Assembly: GCF_003696265.1 (NCBI RefSeq)
Contig: NZ_RFFH01000016.1
Span: 92,660 to 156,659, forward strand
Direction of reading: 5' to 3'
Source: Nocardia stercoris
Lineage (GTDB): Bacteria; Actinomycetota; Actinomycetes; Mycobacteriales; Mycobacteriaceae
Length of the DNA: 64,000 bases
Positions 1 to 8,800 of this stretch are shown here, piece after piece (positions within the stretch are counted from its first letter, which is position 1; the number at the start of each line of letters is the position of its first letter). The notes under the pieces are model-generated. The model ran no database searches and was not told where the DNA came from. It saw only the letters and a program-made list of their open reading frames with translations. Made by a program: the position numbers and the translations under genes.

Positions 1-1110
1 ATCGCCGTCAACACCGACGCGCAGGCGCTGTTGATGAGTGACGCCGACGTGAAGCTCGACGTCGGCCGCGAACTCACCCGCGGTCTGGGCGCCGGCGCCG
101 ACCCGGAGGTCGGGCGCAAGGCGGCCGAGGATCACAAGGACGAGATCGAAGAGGTCCTCAAGGGCGCCGACATGGTCTTCGTCACCGCCGGCGAGGGCGG
201 TGGCACGGGCACCGGTGGCGCGCCGGTCGTGGCGAGCATCGCCCGCAAGCTGGGCGCCCTGACCATCGGTGTGGTGACGCGGCCGTTCTCGTTCGAGGGC
301 AAGCGCCGCAGCAACCAGGCCGAGGCGGGGATACAGGCACTACGCGAGTCCTGCGACACGCTCATCGTCATCCCGAACGACCGCCTGCTGCAGCTCGGTG
401 ACGCGGCGGTCAGCCTGATGGACGCCTTCCGTTCGGCAGACGAGGTGCTGCTCAACGGTGTTCAGGGCATCACCGACCTGATCACCACCCCGGGTCTGAT
501 CAATGTCGACTTTGCCGACGTGAAGAGCGTCATGTCGGGTGCGGGTTCGGCGTTGATGGGTATCGGTTCCGCGCGCGGTGAGGGCCGGTCGGTGAAGGCC
601 GCCGAGTCGGCGATCAACTCGCCGCTGCTGGAAGCGTCGATGGACGGCGCCCACGGCGTGCTGCTCTCGATCGCCGGTGGTTCGGATCTGGGACTGTTCG
701 AGATCAACGAGGCCGCGTCGCTGGTGCAGGAAGCCGCGCACATCGAGGCGAACATCATCTTCGGGACGGTGATCGACGATTCGCTCGGCGACGAGGTCCG
801 CGTCACAGTGATCGCGGCCGGCTTCGACGGCGGGACGCCGGCGCGCCGGATCGAGTCGCGGCACACCATCGCCGCGGCGCAGAGCGGTTCGGTGGGTACG
901 GCGGGCCGTACCGCCCCGGTCACCGATCACGGTGCCACCCGGGTCCCGGACCCGGCTCCGGCCACCTCGATGGCTCCCGAGCGCGGCCCGGCGCCGTCGT
1001 ATCAGCAGCGCACGCCGGTCGACCCGGCCGCGTCGCGGCAGCAGCCGCCGCAGTCGGACGAGCCCAACGACGACGACGATGTCGACGTGCCGAGTTTCAT
1101 GCGCCGCTGA
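1..1110 (+). CDS. ftsZ: Cell division protein FtsZ (5' end outside window)
   Basis: Tubulin-like GTPase that polymerises into the Z-ring at midcell. The frame is open from base 1; roughly the first 35-40 residues lie upstream of the window. The tubulin signature GEGGGTGTG, the T7-loop region around NVDFADV and a disordered Pro/Gln-rich linker are present. The protein ends with the acidic C-terminal peptide DDVDVPSFMRR, the docking site for partners such as SepF. It heads the conserved mycobacterial order ftsZ, pgeF, yggS, sepF, yggT, wag31. A hairpin with a T-run follows the stop. Confidence 0.98.
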   Translation: MAVNTDAQALLMSDADVKLDVGRELTRGLGAGADPEVGRKAAEDHKDEIEEVLKGADMVFVTAGEGGGTGTGGAPVVASIARKLGALTIGVVTRPFSFEGKRRSNQAEAGIQALRESCDTLIVIPNDRLLQLGDAAVSLMDAFRSADEVLLNGVQGITDLITTPGLINVDFADVKSVMSGAGSALMGIGSARGEGRSVKAAESAINSPLLEASMDGAHGVLLSIAGGSDLGLFEINEAASLVQEAAHIEANIIFGTVIDDSLGDEVRVTVIAAGFDGGTPARRIESRHTIAAAQSGSVGTAGRTAPVTDHGATRVPDPAPATSMAPERGPAPSYQQRTPVDPAASRQQPPQSDEPNDDDDVDVPSFMRR

Positions 1111-1125
1111 CCGCGGCAGAACCTT

Positions 1126-1171
1126 CGAGTGGATGTCACCCGCGGCCGTGGGTGACGTCCATTCGCGTTTT
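1126..1171 (+). terminator. Hairpin terminator after ftsZ
   Basis: Arms 1126-1141 and 1150-1165 pair over 16 bases with two G-U pairs around an 8-base loop (core GATGTCACCC / GGGTGACGTCC). A short T-run sits at 1168-1171. It lies 16 bases after the ftsZ stop, so it probably separates ftsZ from pgeF transcription. Confidence 0.7.
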
Positions 1172-1347
1172 CGGGTGCGGGCCTGGATCTTTCGCTGAGC
1201 CGGTGGTCCCGGTTCGTGGCCGGTGGTCGTCGCGTCGATCGGGGTAGGGGGTTCGGCCGCGGCCGAACCGCGGGCCGGAGGCCGCGGTCGCGCCCGAGTC
1301 GGACGCCGGTGAGCCCGGTTCGGATGGCTAGTGTGGGGAGCGTGAGT

Positions 1348-2103
1348 GTGGCAGCGGTGAAGTCGGTGGTGCGGCGGGTCACGACGACCCGGGCGGGTGG
1401 GTTCTCGGTAGCGCCCTACGACTCGTTCAATCTCGGAGATCACGTCGGTGACGATCCGGAAGCGGTCCGGCGCAACCGATTACGGCTGGCCGAGGGGATC
1501 GGGCTGCCGCCGGAGCGGCTGGTGTGGATGGAACAGGTGCACAGCCGGACCGTCGAGATCGTGGACGGCCCGCGTGCCGAGCCGGTTCCGGTGACCGACG
1601 CGCTGGTGACCGCGCAGCCCGATTTGGCGCTGGTGGTCCTGACCGCGGACTGTGTACCGATCCTGCTGTCCGACGACGAGGCCGGTGTGATCGCGGCGGT
1701 CCACGCGGGCCGGGTGGGCGCCCGGATCGGGATCGTGCCCCGGGTGCTGGAGGCCATGATCTCGCTGGGCGCGAAGCCCGAACGGATCGGCGCGTTCCTG
1801 GGCCCGGCCGCGTCCGGCAAACACTACGAGGTGCCGGCCGCGATGCGGGCCGATGTGGAGGCGCACCTGCCGGGCAGTGCCACCACCACCGCGAAGGGCA
1901 CCCCGGGCCTCGATCTACGGGCGGGCATCCGGCGGCAGTTGGAGGCGGCGGGTGTCACCGGGATCGCGGTGGATCCGCGCTGCACCATCGAGGACCGGAC
2001 GCTGTTCAGCCACCGCCGGGAGTCTCCGACCGGCCGGATCGCCGGCGTGATCTGGCGGGAGACACTGCCGGGCGACGCGCTGTCGACGGGATCGGCGCGG
2101 TGA
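1348..2103 (+). CDS. pgeF: YfiH/PgeF-family protein (peptidoglycan editing factor / purine nucleoside phosphorylase)
   Basis: Member of the YfiH/LACC1 family. Family members act on purine nucleosides, and E. coli PgeF prevents misincorporation of L-Ser into peptidoglycan. The zinc-ligand motifs are visible as LTADCVPI and AAVHAGRVGA, and the C-terminal LFSHRRE block is present. GTG at 1348 is preferred because GGGGAG (1335-1340) lies 7 bases upstream; ATG 1324 and GTG 1342 are in frame and also possible. At 251 residues it has the usual family length. Its stop overlaps the start of the next small ORF (GTGA). Confidence 0.9.
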   Translation: MAAVKSVVRRVTTTRAGGFSVAPYDSFNLGDHVGDDPEAVRRNRLRLAEGIGLPPERLVWMEQVHSRTVEIVDGPRAEPVPVTDALVTAQPDLALVVLTADCVPILLSDDEAGVIAAVHAGRVGARIGIVPRVLEAMISLGAKPERIGAFLGPAASGKHYEVPAAMRADVEAHLPGSATTTAKGTPGLDLRAGIRRQLEAAGVTGIAVDPRCTIEDRTLFSHRRESPTGRIAGVIWRETLPGDALSTGSAR

Positions 2104-2270
2104 TCGTCGACGCGAACAGCGTGGTCGGTTCCCGTGGGGCCGGCACCGTGATCTTCGGCGCGGTGCGTTCCGCTGCTCCCGCGGGAGTGATTATCGACGC
2201 GAATCCCGGTCTCCATGCCCTCCGGGGCGGCACGGTGATCCTCGCCGCATTCGGGCCGGTCCGCGCATGA
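2100..2270 (+). CDS. 56-residue two-repeat protein of unknown function
   Basis: GTG at 2100 overlaps the pgeF stop (GTGA, 2100-2103). The TGA at 2268-2270 overlaps the yggS ATG (ATGA), so the frame looks translationally coupled on both sides. The protein holds two copies of a 21-residue unit (residues 1-21 and 30-50) of the form VI(V/I)DAN, a variable middle, then GTVI(F/L). The copies agree at 10 of 21 positions plus conservative changes. Third-codon-position GC is high in both copies, as expected of real coding sequence here. Alternating beta-branched residues suggest a small beta-rich protein. No family recognised; function unknown. The alternative is a spurious open frame in a 163-base spacer. 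Confidence 0.6.
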   Translation: MIVDANSVVGSRGAGTVIFGAVRSAAPAGVIIDANPGLHALRGGTVILAAFGPVRA

Positions 2271-3022
2271 GTGGCGAATTCGCTGTCGGCGCACCGGTTT
2301 CCGCGGCCCGGATCGCCGAGCTGAGCACCGCGCTGACCGGATTGCGCGAGCGCATCACGGCAGCCTGCGCGGCCGCCGGGCGGTCGCCCGATTCGGTGGC
2401 ATTGTTGCCGGTCACGAAGTATTTCCCGGCTTCGGACGTGGCCGCGCTGTACGGCCTGGGCTGCCGCGACTTCGGTGAGTCCCGGGAGCAGGAGGCAACG
2501 GCCAAGGTCGCGGCACTAGCGTTGGGGCACAAGGACATTCGCTGGCACATGATCGGCCGGTTGCAGCGCAACAAGGTCAAATCGGTTGCTGGGTGGGCGT
2601 ATTCGGTCCATTCGGTCGACAGCGACCGGCTGTTGACCGCACTTGACACCGCCGCCGCGGCCGCGCTGGACACGGGCCGGCGCGCCGGCCCGCTGCGAGT
2701 GTTGCTCCAGGTGAGCCTCGATGCGGATCCCACGCGTGGCGGACTGGCATCCGAGGAGCTGTCCGGGCTCGCCGATCGGGTGGCCGAATCCGCATCGTTG
2801 CAGCTTGCCGGGCTGATGGCAGTGCCACCTATAGATGTAGAACCCGATCGTGCGTTCGCGGAATTGGCGGAAATCCATGATCGGCTACTCCGCGTTCATC
2901 CGGCTGCCACGGAATTGTCCGCGGGAATGTCGAGTGATCTGGAGGCGGCGATCCGACACGGCTCTACGTGCGTGCGTGTCGGTACCGCCTTGATGGGCGC
3001 CCGACCGATAACCTCTGGTTAG
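2267..3022 (+). CDS. yggS: YggS-family PLP homeostasis protein
   Basis: PLP-binding fold-type III barrel protein that buffers pyridoxal phosphate; no enzymatic activity is established for the family. The PLP lysine lies in the motif LLPVTKYFP, and the C-terminal motif LSAGMSSDLEAAIRHGST binds the phosphate. Length is 251 residues, typical for the family. The start ATG overlaps the stop of the preceding 56-residue ORF. Its place between pgeF and sepF is the conserved actinobacterial arrangement. Confidence 0.95.
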   Translation: MSGEFAVGAPVSAARIAELSTALTGLRERITAACAAAGRSPDSVALLPVTKYFPASDVAALYGLGCRDFGESREQEATAKVAALALGHKDIRWHMIGRLQRNKVKSVAGWAYSVHSVDSDRLLTALDTAAAAALDTGRRAGPLRVLLQVSLDADPTRGGLASEELSGLADRVAESASLQLAGLMAVPPIDVEPDRAFAELAEIHDRLLRVHPAATELSAGMSSDLEAAIRHGSTCVRVGTALMGARPITSG

Positions 3023-3124
3023 CAAACGAACCTCACCAGTAACATTCGAAACATATGCTTGTTGCCGAAGAGGACTGAGCAGGCTTCACCCCAGACCATG
3101 TGGGGCCGTAGGAAGGTCGACCAG

Positions 3125-3886
3125 ATGAGCACGCTGCACAGGTTCAAGGCGTACTTCGGGATGGTTCCGCTCGAGGACTACGAAGATGACTACGTCGACG
3201 ACCGCGGAGCTCGGGGTGCACAGGACCACGGCTCGCGACGTCGCGACTATGCAGAGCCCAGGTACGAGCCCGCCCGGTCCGGCCGGTTCGACGACGGGTA
3301 CGACGACTCCGGATACCCGGAACCGGCGTACAAGTCGGCCTACCAGCCGTCTTACGGTTCGAGTCGCCGCGACGACTACGCCGGCGACGGCTACGGCGAG
3401 GACCGCTACGAGCCGGCCCGCCGTCCCACTCGGCTCGACTCCGCGCCCCCGGTGCGGTCGCGCGGCCTGGGTGCCGGACCGTCGATGGTGCGTGGCGCGC
3501 TGGCCGTGGATCCCGAGGCCGAGCGCAGGATGGAGGAGCGACGGCTCGAGGAGCAGCGGGCACGGGTCGAACCGGCCCGGCGTCCGTCGGCGCTCGAGGA
3601 CGGAGGCACCTTGTCCAAGATCACCACTCTGCGACCGCGAACCTACGCGGAAGCGGCCATCATCGGTGAGCGATTCCGTGACGGCACCCCGGTGATCATG
3701 GATCTGGTCGAGATGAGCAACGCCGATGCGCGTCGGCTGGTGGATTTCGCGGCCGGACTGGCGTTCGCGCTGCGGGGTTCGTTCGACAAGGTCGCCACGA
3801 AGGTGTTCCTGCTCTCGCCGGCCGACGTCGACGTCTCGGCCGAGGAGCGCCGCCGGATCGCGGAGACCGGTTTCTATCAGCAGTGA
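3125..3886 (+). CDS. sepF: Cell division protein SepF
   Basis: Membrane-anchoring partner of FtsZ. The N-terminus MSTLHRFKAYFGMVP is the amphipathic membrane-binding helix. A long Tyr/Arg/Asp-rich linker follows (about residues 20-160), then the SepF core with RPRTYAEAA, DLVEMSNADARRLVDF and AFALRGSFDKV. ATG 3125 is chosen because AGGAAGG (3110-3116) lies 8 bases upstream and homologues begin here; an in-frame extension back to 3059 has no support. A TATGCT -10-like hexamer at 3054-3059 may drive it. A long hairpin follows the gene. Confidence 0.95.
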   Translation: MSTLHRFKAYFGMVPLEDYEDDYVDDRGARGAQDHGSRRRDYAEPRYEPARSGRFDDGYDDSGYPEPAYKSAYQPSYGSSRRDDYAGDGYGEDRYEPARRPTRLDSAPPVRSRGLGAGPSMVRGALAVDPEAERRMEERRLEEQRARVEPARRPSALEDGGTLSKITTLRPRTYAEAAIIGERFRDGTPVIMDLVEMSNADARRLVDFAAGLAFALRGSFDKVATKVFLLSPADVDVSAEERRRIAETGFYQQ

Positions 3887-3897
3887 GTCGTGACCGA

Positions 3898-3938
3898 AAG
3901 GCCGTGTGTGCCGCTTTTCTCGCGGCGCACACGGCCTT
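3898..3938 (+). terminator. Long hairpin after sepF
   Basis: Two 17-base arms (3898-3914 and 3922-3938, core GGCCGTGTG / CACACGGCC) pair with a single G-U and a 7-base loop TTTTCTC. There is no T-run. It sits 11 bases after the sepF stop and probably terminates or attenuates transcription towards yggT. Confidence 0.7.
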
Positions 3939-4103
3939 CGGCGTTCCCGGGCATCGGCCGAAACGGTGCTGGTAGGCGACCGATTTGCCGAGTGTGTTGT
4001 CTACGTACGTGTTTGCGCAGCGTTGGCTCACATGCGCCGCAGCGACCTCGCTGTTCCGTGCGTCGCAATGACACGCGGCCGGTTCTCGGGCAGAGTGGAG
4101 AGT

Positions 4104-4406
4104 GTGGCCCTGTTCCTGGTGCTGTACTACGCACTGTTCCTGTTCTGGCTTCTGCTGATCGCGCGAATCGTCGTGGAGTTCATCCGCAACTTCGCGCGTG
4201 ACTGGCACCCACGTGGCTGGGTGGCGGTCGTGTTGGAGGCGATCTTCACCGTCACGGACCCGCCGGTGAAACTGCTGAGGCGCCTGATACCTCCAGTCAA
4301 CTTGGGAGGAATTCGCCTGGACCTCTCGATTATGGTCCTGCTTTTCATCATCTTCGTTCTGATGTCCATCACCGGCAGGCTCGGGCAGCCTGTGGCCCCG
4401 GTGTGA
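4104..4406 (+). CDS. yggT: YggT-family membrane protein
   Basis: Small integral membrane protein with two hydrophobic segments (about residues 2-25 and 72-94) flanking a conserved loop containing DPPVKLLRRLIPP. That loop is the YggT family signature. GTG 4104 is chosen because it begins the first membrane helix and is preceded by GAGTGGAGAG. This gives 100 residues, the family's usual size. YggT proteins lie beside sepF and divIVA in most actinobacteria and are thought to act in division or osmotic stress; the exact role is unknown. Confidence 0.92.
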   Translation: MALFLVLYYALFLFWLLLIARIVVEFIRNFARDWHPRGWVAVVLEAIFTVTDPPVKLLRRLIPPVNLGGIRLDLSIMVLLFIIFVLMSITGRLGQPVAPV

Positions 4407-4433
4407 CAGAATGGCCGAGAAGACGATTAGCTC

Positions 4434-4451
4434 GCTAGATCTGCTAGATCT
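4434..4451 (+). repeat. Two tandem 9-base repeats upstream of wag31
   Basis: GCTAGATCT occurs twice in direct succession (4434-4442 and 4443-4451), 28 bases before the wag31 ATG. It falls in the probable promoter/leader region. Function unknown; it could be a regulator site or a chance duplication. Confidence 0.5.
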
Positions 4452-4478
4452 CCGTACGAAGCGTGAAGGGATCCTTCC

Positions 4479-5321
4479 ATGCCGCTGACCCCAGCCGATG
4501 TGCACAACGTCGCGTTCAGCAAACCGCCGATCGGGAAGCGCGGCTACAACGAGGACGAGGTCGACGCCTTCCTCGACCTGGTCGAGCAGGAGCTCTCGCG
4601 CCTGATCGAGGAGAACGCGGATCTGCGACAGCGAGTCGCGGAACTGGACGCCGAACTGGCCGACGCCAAGAAGGTCCGTCCCGGCGCGCAGGCCGTGAAA
4701 CCGGTCGCCGCACCGGAACCGCCGAAGACGGTTCAGGTCGCGCCGCTCGCGCCGCCGGCGCCGGTGCCCGTTGCCCCGGCGATGCCGATGGACAAGGCCG
4801 CGGGCGCGGACGCGAACCTGCAGGCCGCCAAGGTGTTGAGCCTCGCGCAGGAGATGGCCGACCGGCTCACCACCGACGCCAAGTCGGAAGCCGAGCAGTT
4901 GCTGTCCAACGCGCGGGCGAACTCCGAGCGACTGGTGACCGACGCGCGCTCGCGCTCCGAGGCCATGATCACCGACGCCCGCCAGAAGGCGGAGGCGCTG
5001 CTGAACGACGCGCAGAACCGGTCCGACGGACAGCTGCGGCAGGCCAAGGAGAAGGCCGACGAGCTGCAGGCGACCGCCGAGCGCAAGCACACCGAGATCA
5101 TGTCGACCATCACCCAGCAGCGCACGGTGCTGGAGAGCCGCATCGAGCAGCTCAAGACCTTCGAGCGCGAGTACCGGGTGCGGCTGAAGTCCTACCTGGA
5201 ATCCCAGCTCGAGGAGCTGGAGAACCGTGGCTCCGCGGTCCCGGTCGACGGCGGCGAGGCGTTCGCCGACATCGCGGCCGGCGGGCACGGCGCGGCTTCC
5301 TTCGCCAAGGGTGGCAAGTAA
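4479..5321 (+). CDS. wag31: Polar growth protein Wag31 (DivIVA)
   Basis: Coiled-coil scaffold that marks cell poles and recruits the elongation machinery in mycolic-acid actinobacteria. The N-terminal DivIVA domain MPLTPADVHNVAFSKPP...GYNEDEVDAFLD binds curved membrane. A Pro/Ala-rich linker (residues 66-105) separates it from a long coiled coil rich in Ala/Glu/Arg heptads (about 105-255). Length is 280 residues, close to mycobacterial Wag31. GTGAAGGGA lies just upstream. In mycobacteria it is phosphorylated by PknA/PknB and is essential; this is known of the family, not visible here. Confidence 0.97.
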   Translation: MPLTPADVHNVAFSKPPIGKRGYNEDEVDAFLDLVEQELSRLIEENADLRQRVAELDAELADAKKVRPGAQAVKPVAAPEPPKTVQVAPLAPPAPVPVAPAMPMDKAAGADANLQAAKVLSLAQEMADRLTTDAKSEAEQLLSNARANSERLVTDARSRSEAMITDARQKAEALLNDAQNRSDGQLRQAKEKADELQATAERKHTEIMSTITQQRTVLESRIEQLKTFEREYRVRLKSYLESQLEELENRGSAVPVDGGEAFADIAAGGHGAASFAKGGK

Positions 5322-5382
5322 CCGCCGCTCGATATATCCACACCTGGCCGGCCCTGCCGCTGGACTGACCTAGGGGGTGTGC

Positions 5383-5583
5383 ATGCTCGTTTCGACGCTG
5401 GTGTTGGCCGCGATCGGTTTCGTACTGCTGGTCGCCGCTGTGACAACGGGTTCGGTGCTGTGGGCTTGGGGCTGCATCGTGGTGTGTGTGATCGGAGCGT
5501 TGCTGCTGTTGGTGAGCGCGTTGTCGACTCGCGAGGTCGATGACGACTCCCCGCCCGGACCTGGGCGGCACGCCCGGCACTGA
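5383..5583 (+). CDS. Small two-helix membrane protein
   Basis: 66-residue protein with two hydrophobic helices (about residues 2-22 and 26-47) and a short polar C-terminal tail rich in Asp, Pro and His. It occupies the position of M. tuberculosis Rv2144c, the small membrane protein after wag31. ATG 5383 is chosen because GGGGG (5373-5377) lies 5 bases upstream; GTG 5377 is in frame but lacks a ribosome site. Function unknown. Confidence 0.8.
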   Translation: MLVSTLVLAAIGFVLLVAAVTTGSVLWAWGCIVVCVIGALLLLVSALSTREVDDDSPPGPGRHARH

Positions 5584-5622
5584 GCCGGGCCGGTGGTCGG
5601 TAATGGGTTTGCCCGGGCTGGC

Positions 5623-5628
5623 TACAAT
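5623..5628 (+). promoter_or_regulatory. Probable -10 element of the ileS leader
   Basis: TACAAT, a near-consensus -10 hexamer, lies about 12 bases before the first T-box structures. No good -35 is seen at 17 bases. Transcription would start near 5635 and give a leader of about 255 bases before ileS. Confidence 0.55.
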
Positions 5629-5639
5629 CGAGACAGAGA

Positions 5640-5888
5640 ACATCACAGGCACCGATCCGGCAATCACCGGGGAGCCTTCGGAAGAACGGCGTCTACGCGG
5701 CGCTCAGTAGAACCGAACGGGTGAGCCCGTCACAGCTCGTATCGAGAGGTCCGGTGGACATCGGCGTGTATGCGCCGCGGTCGCCGGGCAAGCGGGGTGG
5801 TACCGCGGCTCCGGCGCATCCGTGCCGGGTTCGTCCCCGTGCCCGACAGGTGCGCGCCGCGAGCGCGCCGGCACGAGGAGAACGCAGC
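5640..5888 (+). promoter_or_regulatory. T-box riboswitch controlling ileS translation
   Basis: The canonical T-box core GGGTGGTACCGCGG lies at 5795-5808. Its TGGT bulge matches the NCCA end of uncharged tRNA with discriminator A, as in tRNA-Ile. A short 5' hairpin, CCGG / CCGG at 5657-5670, displays an ATC isoleucine specifier in its loop (5663-5665). This fits the ultrashort Stem I class known for actinobacterial ileS leaders. No terminator is seen. The ribosome site GAGGAG (5875-5880) lies at the 3' end and the T-box 3' flank has CTCC to mask it, so control is expected at translation initiation. Confidence 0.92.
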
Positions 5889-5891
5889 CGC

Positions 5892-8800
5892 ATGGCTGAT
5901 CCGACCAACGCTTCCGCGTACCCCCGGGCCGATCTGGCCGGTGGGGTCACCGCTTTCCCGGCGCTCGAGCAGCACGTGCTCGACTACTGGGCATCGGACG
6001 ACACATTCCGGGCAAGCATCGAAAACCGGACGGGCAGTGAGGAATTCGTCTTCTACGACGGCCCGCCCTTCGCCAACGGATTGCCGCACTACGGTCATCT
6101 GCTCACCGGTTATGTCAAAGATGTGGTCCCGCGTTTCCAGACGATGCGCGGGAAAAAAGTCGAACGCCGATTCGGCTGGGACACCCACGGACTTCCGGCC
6201 GAAATCGAGGCCGAGAAGCAATTGGGAATCACCGACAAATCCCAGATCGAATCGATGGGCCTGGCGGAATTCAATGCCGCATGTAAGTCCTCGGTGCTGC
6301 GCTATACCGGCGAGTGGCGCACTTATGTCACGCGGCAGGCCCGCTGGGTCGATTTCGACAACGATTACAAAACCCTGGACCTCGACTTCATGGAGTCGGT
6401 CATGTGGGCGTTCAAGTCGTTGTACGACAAGGGCCTGGTCTACCAGGGCTTCCGGGTGCTGCCCTACAGCTGGTACGAGCAGACCCCGCTGTCCAACCAG
6501 GAGGCGCGCCTCGACGACGCCTACCGGATGCGGCAGGACCCGGCGGTCACCGTCGATATGCCGCTCGTCGTGCCGGCCGACCACCCGCTGGCCGCGCTCG
6601 ACGGCGCCAACGCGCTGATCTGGACCACCACGCCGTGGACGCTGCCGTCCAACCTCGCGATCGCGGTCAACCCCGACATCAACTATGTGCATGTGCGGGG
6701 CAAGGACGGCAAGCGGTATGTGCTGGCGGCCGAACGGGTTTCGAATTACGCGCGCGAACTCGGTACCGACGGTGAGGGTCTCGAGGTCCTCGGTGAATTC
6801 GCCGGTGCCGCACTGGTAGGCCTGGGCTACCAGCCGCCGTTCGACTTCTTCCGCGGCCACCCGGGCGCATTCCGCGTCCTGAGCGCGGACTACGTCACCA
6901 CCGAATCCGGTACCGGCGTAGTGCATCAGGCGCCGGCCTTCGGTGAGGAGGACATGGCGACCTGTGTCGAGGCGGGCATCGAGCTGGTGCAGCCGCTGGA
7001 CCAGGGCGGCAAGTTCACCTCGATGGTGCCGCCGTACGAGGGCCTGATGGTCTTCGACGCCAACCCGGTCATCATCAAGGACCTCAAGGCCGCCGGAAAA
7101 CTGCTGCGGCACGAGACGATCGAGCACTCGTATCCGCACAGCTGGCGGTCCGGACAGCCGCTGATCTACATGGCGGTGCCGTCCTGGTTCGTGGCGGTGA
7201 CCAAGTTCAAGGACCGGATGGTCGAGCTGAACAAGCAGATCACCTGGGTGCCCGAGCACATCCGCGACGGCCAGTTCGGCAAGTGGCTGGAGAACGCCCG
7301 CGACTGGAACATCAGCCGTAATCGCTTCTGGGGCGCGCCGATCCCGGTCTGGATGTCCGACGACCCGGAGTACCCGCGGATCGACGTCTACGGCTCGCTG
7401 GATCAGCTGGAGCAGGACTTCGGCGTGCGGCCGACCAACCTGCACCGGCCTGAGATCGACGAGCTGGTTCGGCCGAATCCCGATGACCCGACCGGGAAGT
7501 CGATGATGCGGCGCGTGCCCGAGGTGCTGGACTGCTGGTTCGAGTCCGGGTCGATGCCCTACGCGCAGGTGCACTACCCGTTCGAGAACAAGGAGTGGTT
7601 CGAGGGCACTTCCGATGTGGCGCCGCACAATCCGGGTGACTTCATCGTCGAGTACAACGGGCAGACCCGCGGCTGGTTCTACAACCTGCACGTGCTCTCG
7701 ACCGCGTTGTTCGACCGGCCGGCATTCAAATCCGTTGTCGCGCACGGCATCGTGCTCGGCGAGGACGGGCTGAAGATGTCGAAGTCGAAGGGCAACTACC
7801 CCGACGTCAACGAGGTCTTCGACCGCGACGGCTCCGACGCCATGCGCTGGTTCCTGATGGCCTCGCCGGTGCTGCGCGGTGGCAACCTGATCGTCACCGA
7901 ACGCGGTATCCGCGAAGGGGTTTCGCAGGCGCTGCGTCCGCTGTGGAACGCGTGGACCTTCCTGCAGCTCTACGCCACCGAACCCGGTGTGTGGCGCACG
8001 GATTCGGCCCACGTGCTCGACCGTTACATCCTGGCCAAGCTGGCCGAGACCCGCGACGCCATGACCGAGGCGCTCGAGGTCTACGACATCGCCACGGCCT
8101 GCGACCAGCTGCGCACCTTCGCCGACGCGCTCACCAATTGGTATGTGCGCCGGTCGCGTTCGCGGTTCTGGAGCGAGGACCGCGACGCCATCGACACCCT
8201 GCACACGGTGCTCGAGGTGACCACCCGGCTGTCCGCGCCGCTGTTGCCGCTGATCTCCGAGGTGATCTGGCGTGGGCTGACCGGGGAGCGGTCGGTGCAC
8301 CTGGCCGACTGGCCGGCCGCCGACGCGCTGCCGCACGACGCCGAGCTGGTGTCGGCGATGGACGAGGTGCGTTCGGTCTGCTCGACGGTGCTGAGCCTGC
8401 GCAAGGCGAAGAACCTGCGGGTGCGGCTGCCGCTGGCGGAGGTCACCATCGCCGCGGCCGACGCGCAGCGGCTGGCGCCGTTCGCCGCGATCGTCGCCGA
8501 CGAGGTGAACGTCAAGAAAGTCGACCTGACCACCGACGTCGCCGCGCACGGCCGCTTCGAGCTGGCGGTCAACGCGCGGGCGGCCGGTCCGCGCCTGGGC
8601 AAGAACGTGCAGACCGTGATCAAGGCGGTCAAGGCCGGGGAATGGTCCGAGGACGCCGACGGTGTCGTGCGGGCGGCCGGGGTCGAGCTGCTGCCCGAGG
8701 AGTACACCCAGCGGCTGGTCGCCGCCGAGCCCGAGTCCACGGCGGCCCTGCCCGGCAATGCCGGTCTGGTGGTGTTGAACTCGGAGGTCACCGAGGAGCT

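Noticed and set aside
3059..3124. Upstream start for SepF at 3059
   Set aside because: The extra 22 residues have no family match, and a good ribosome site and the membrane-helix start lie at 3125.
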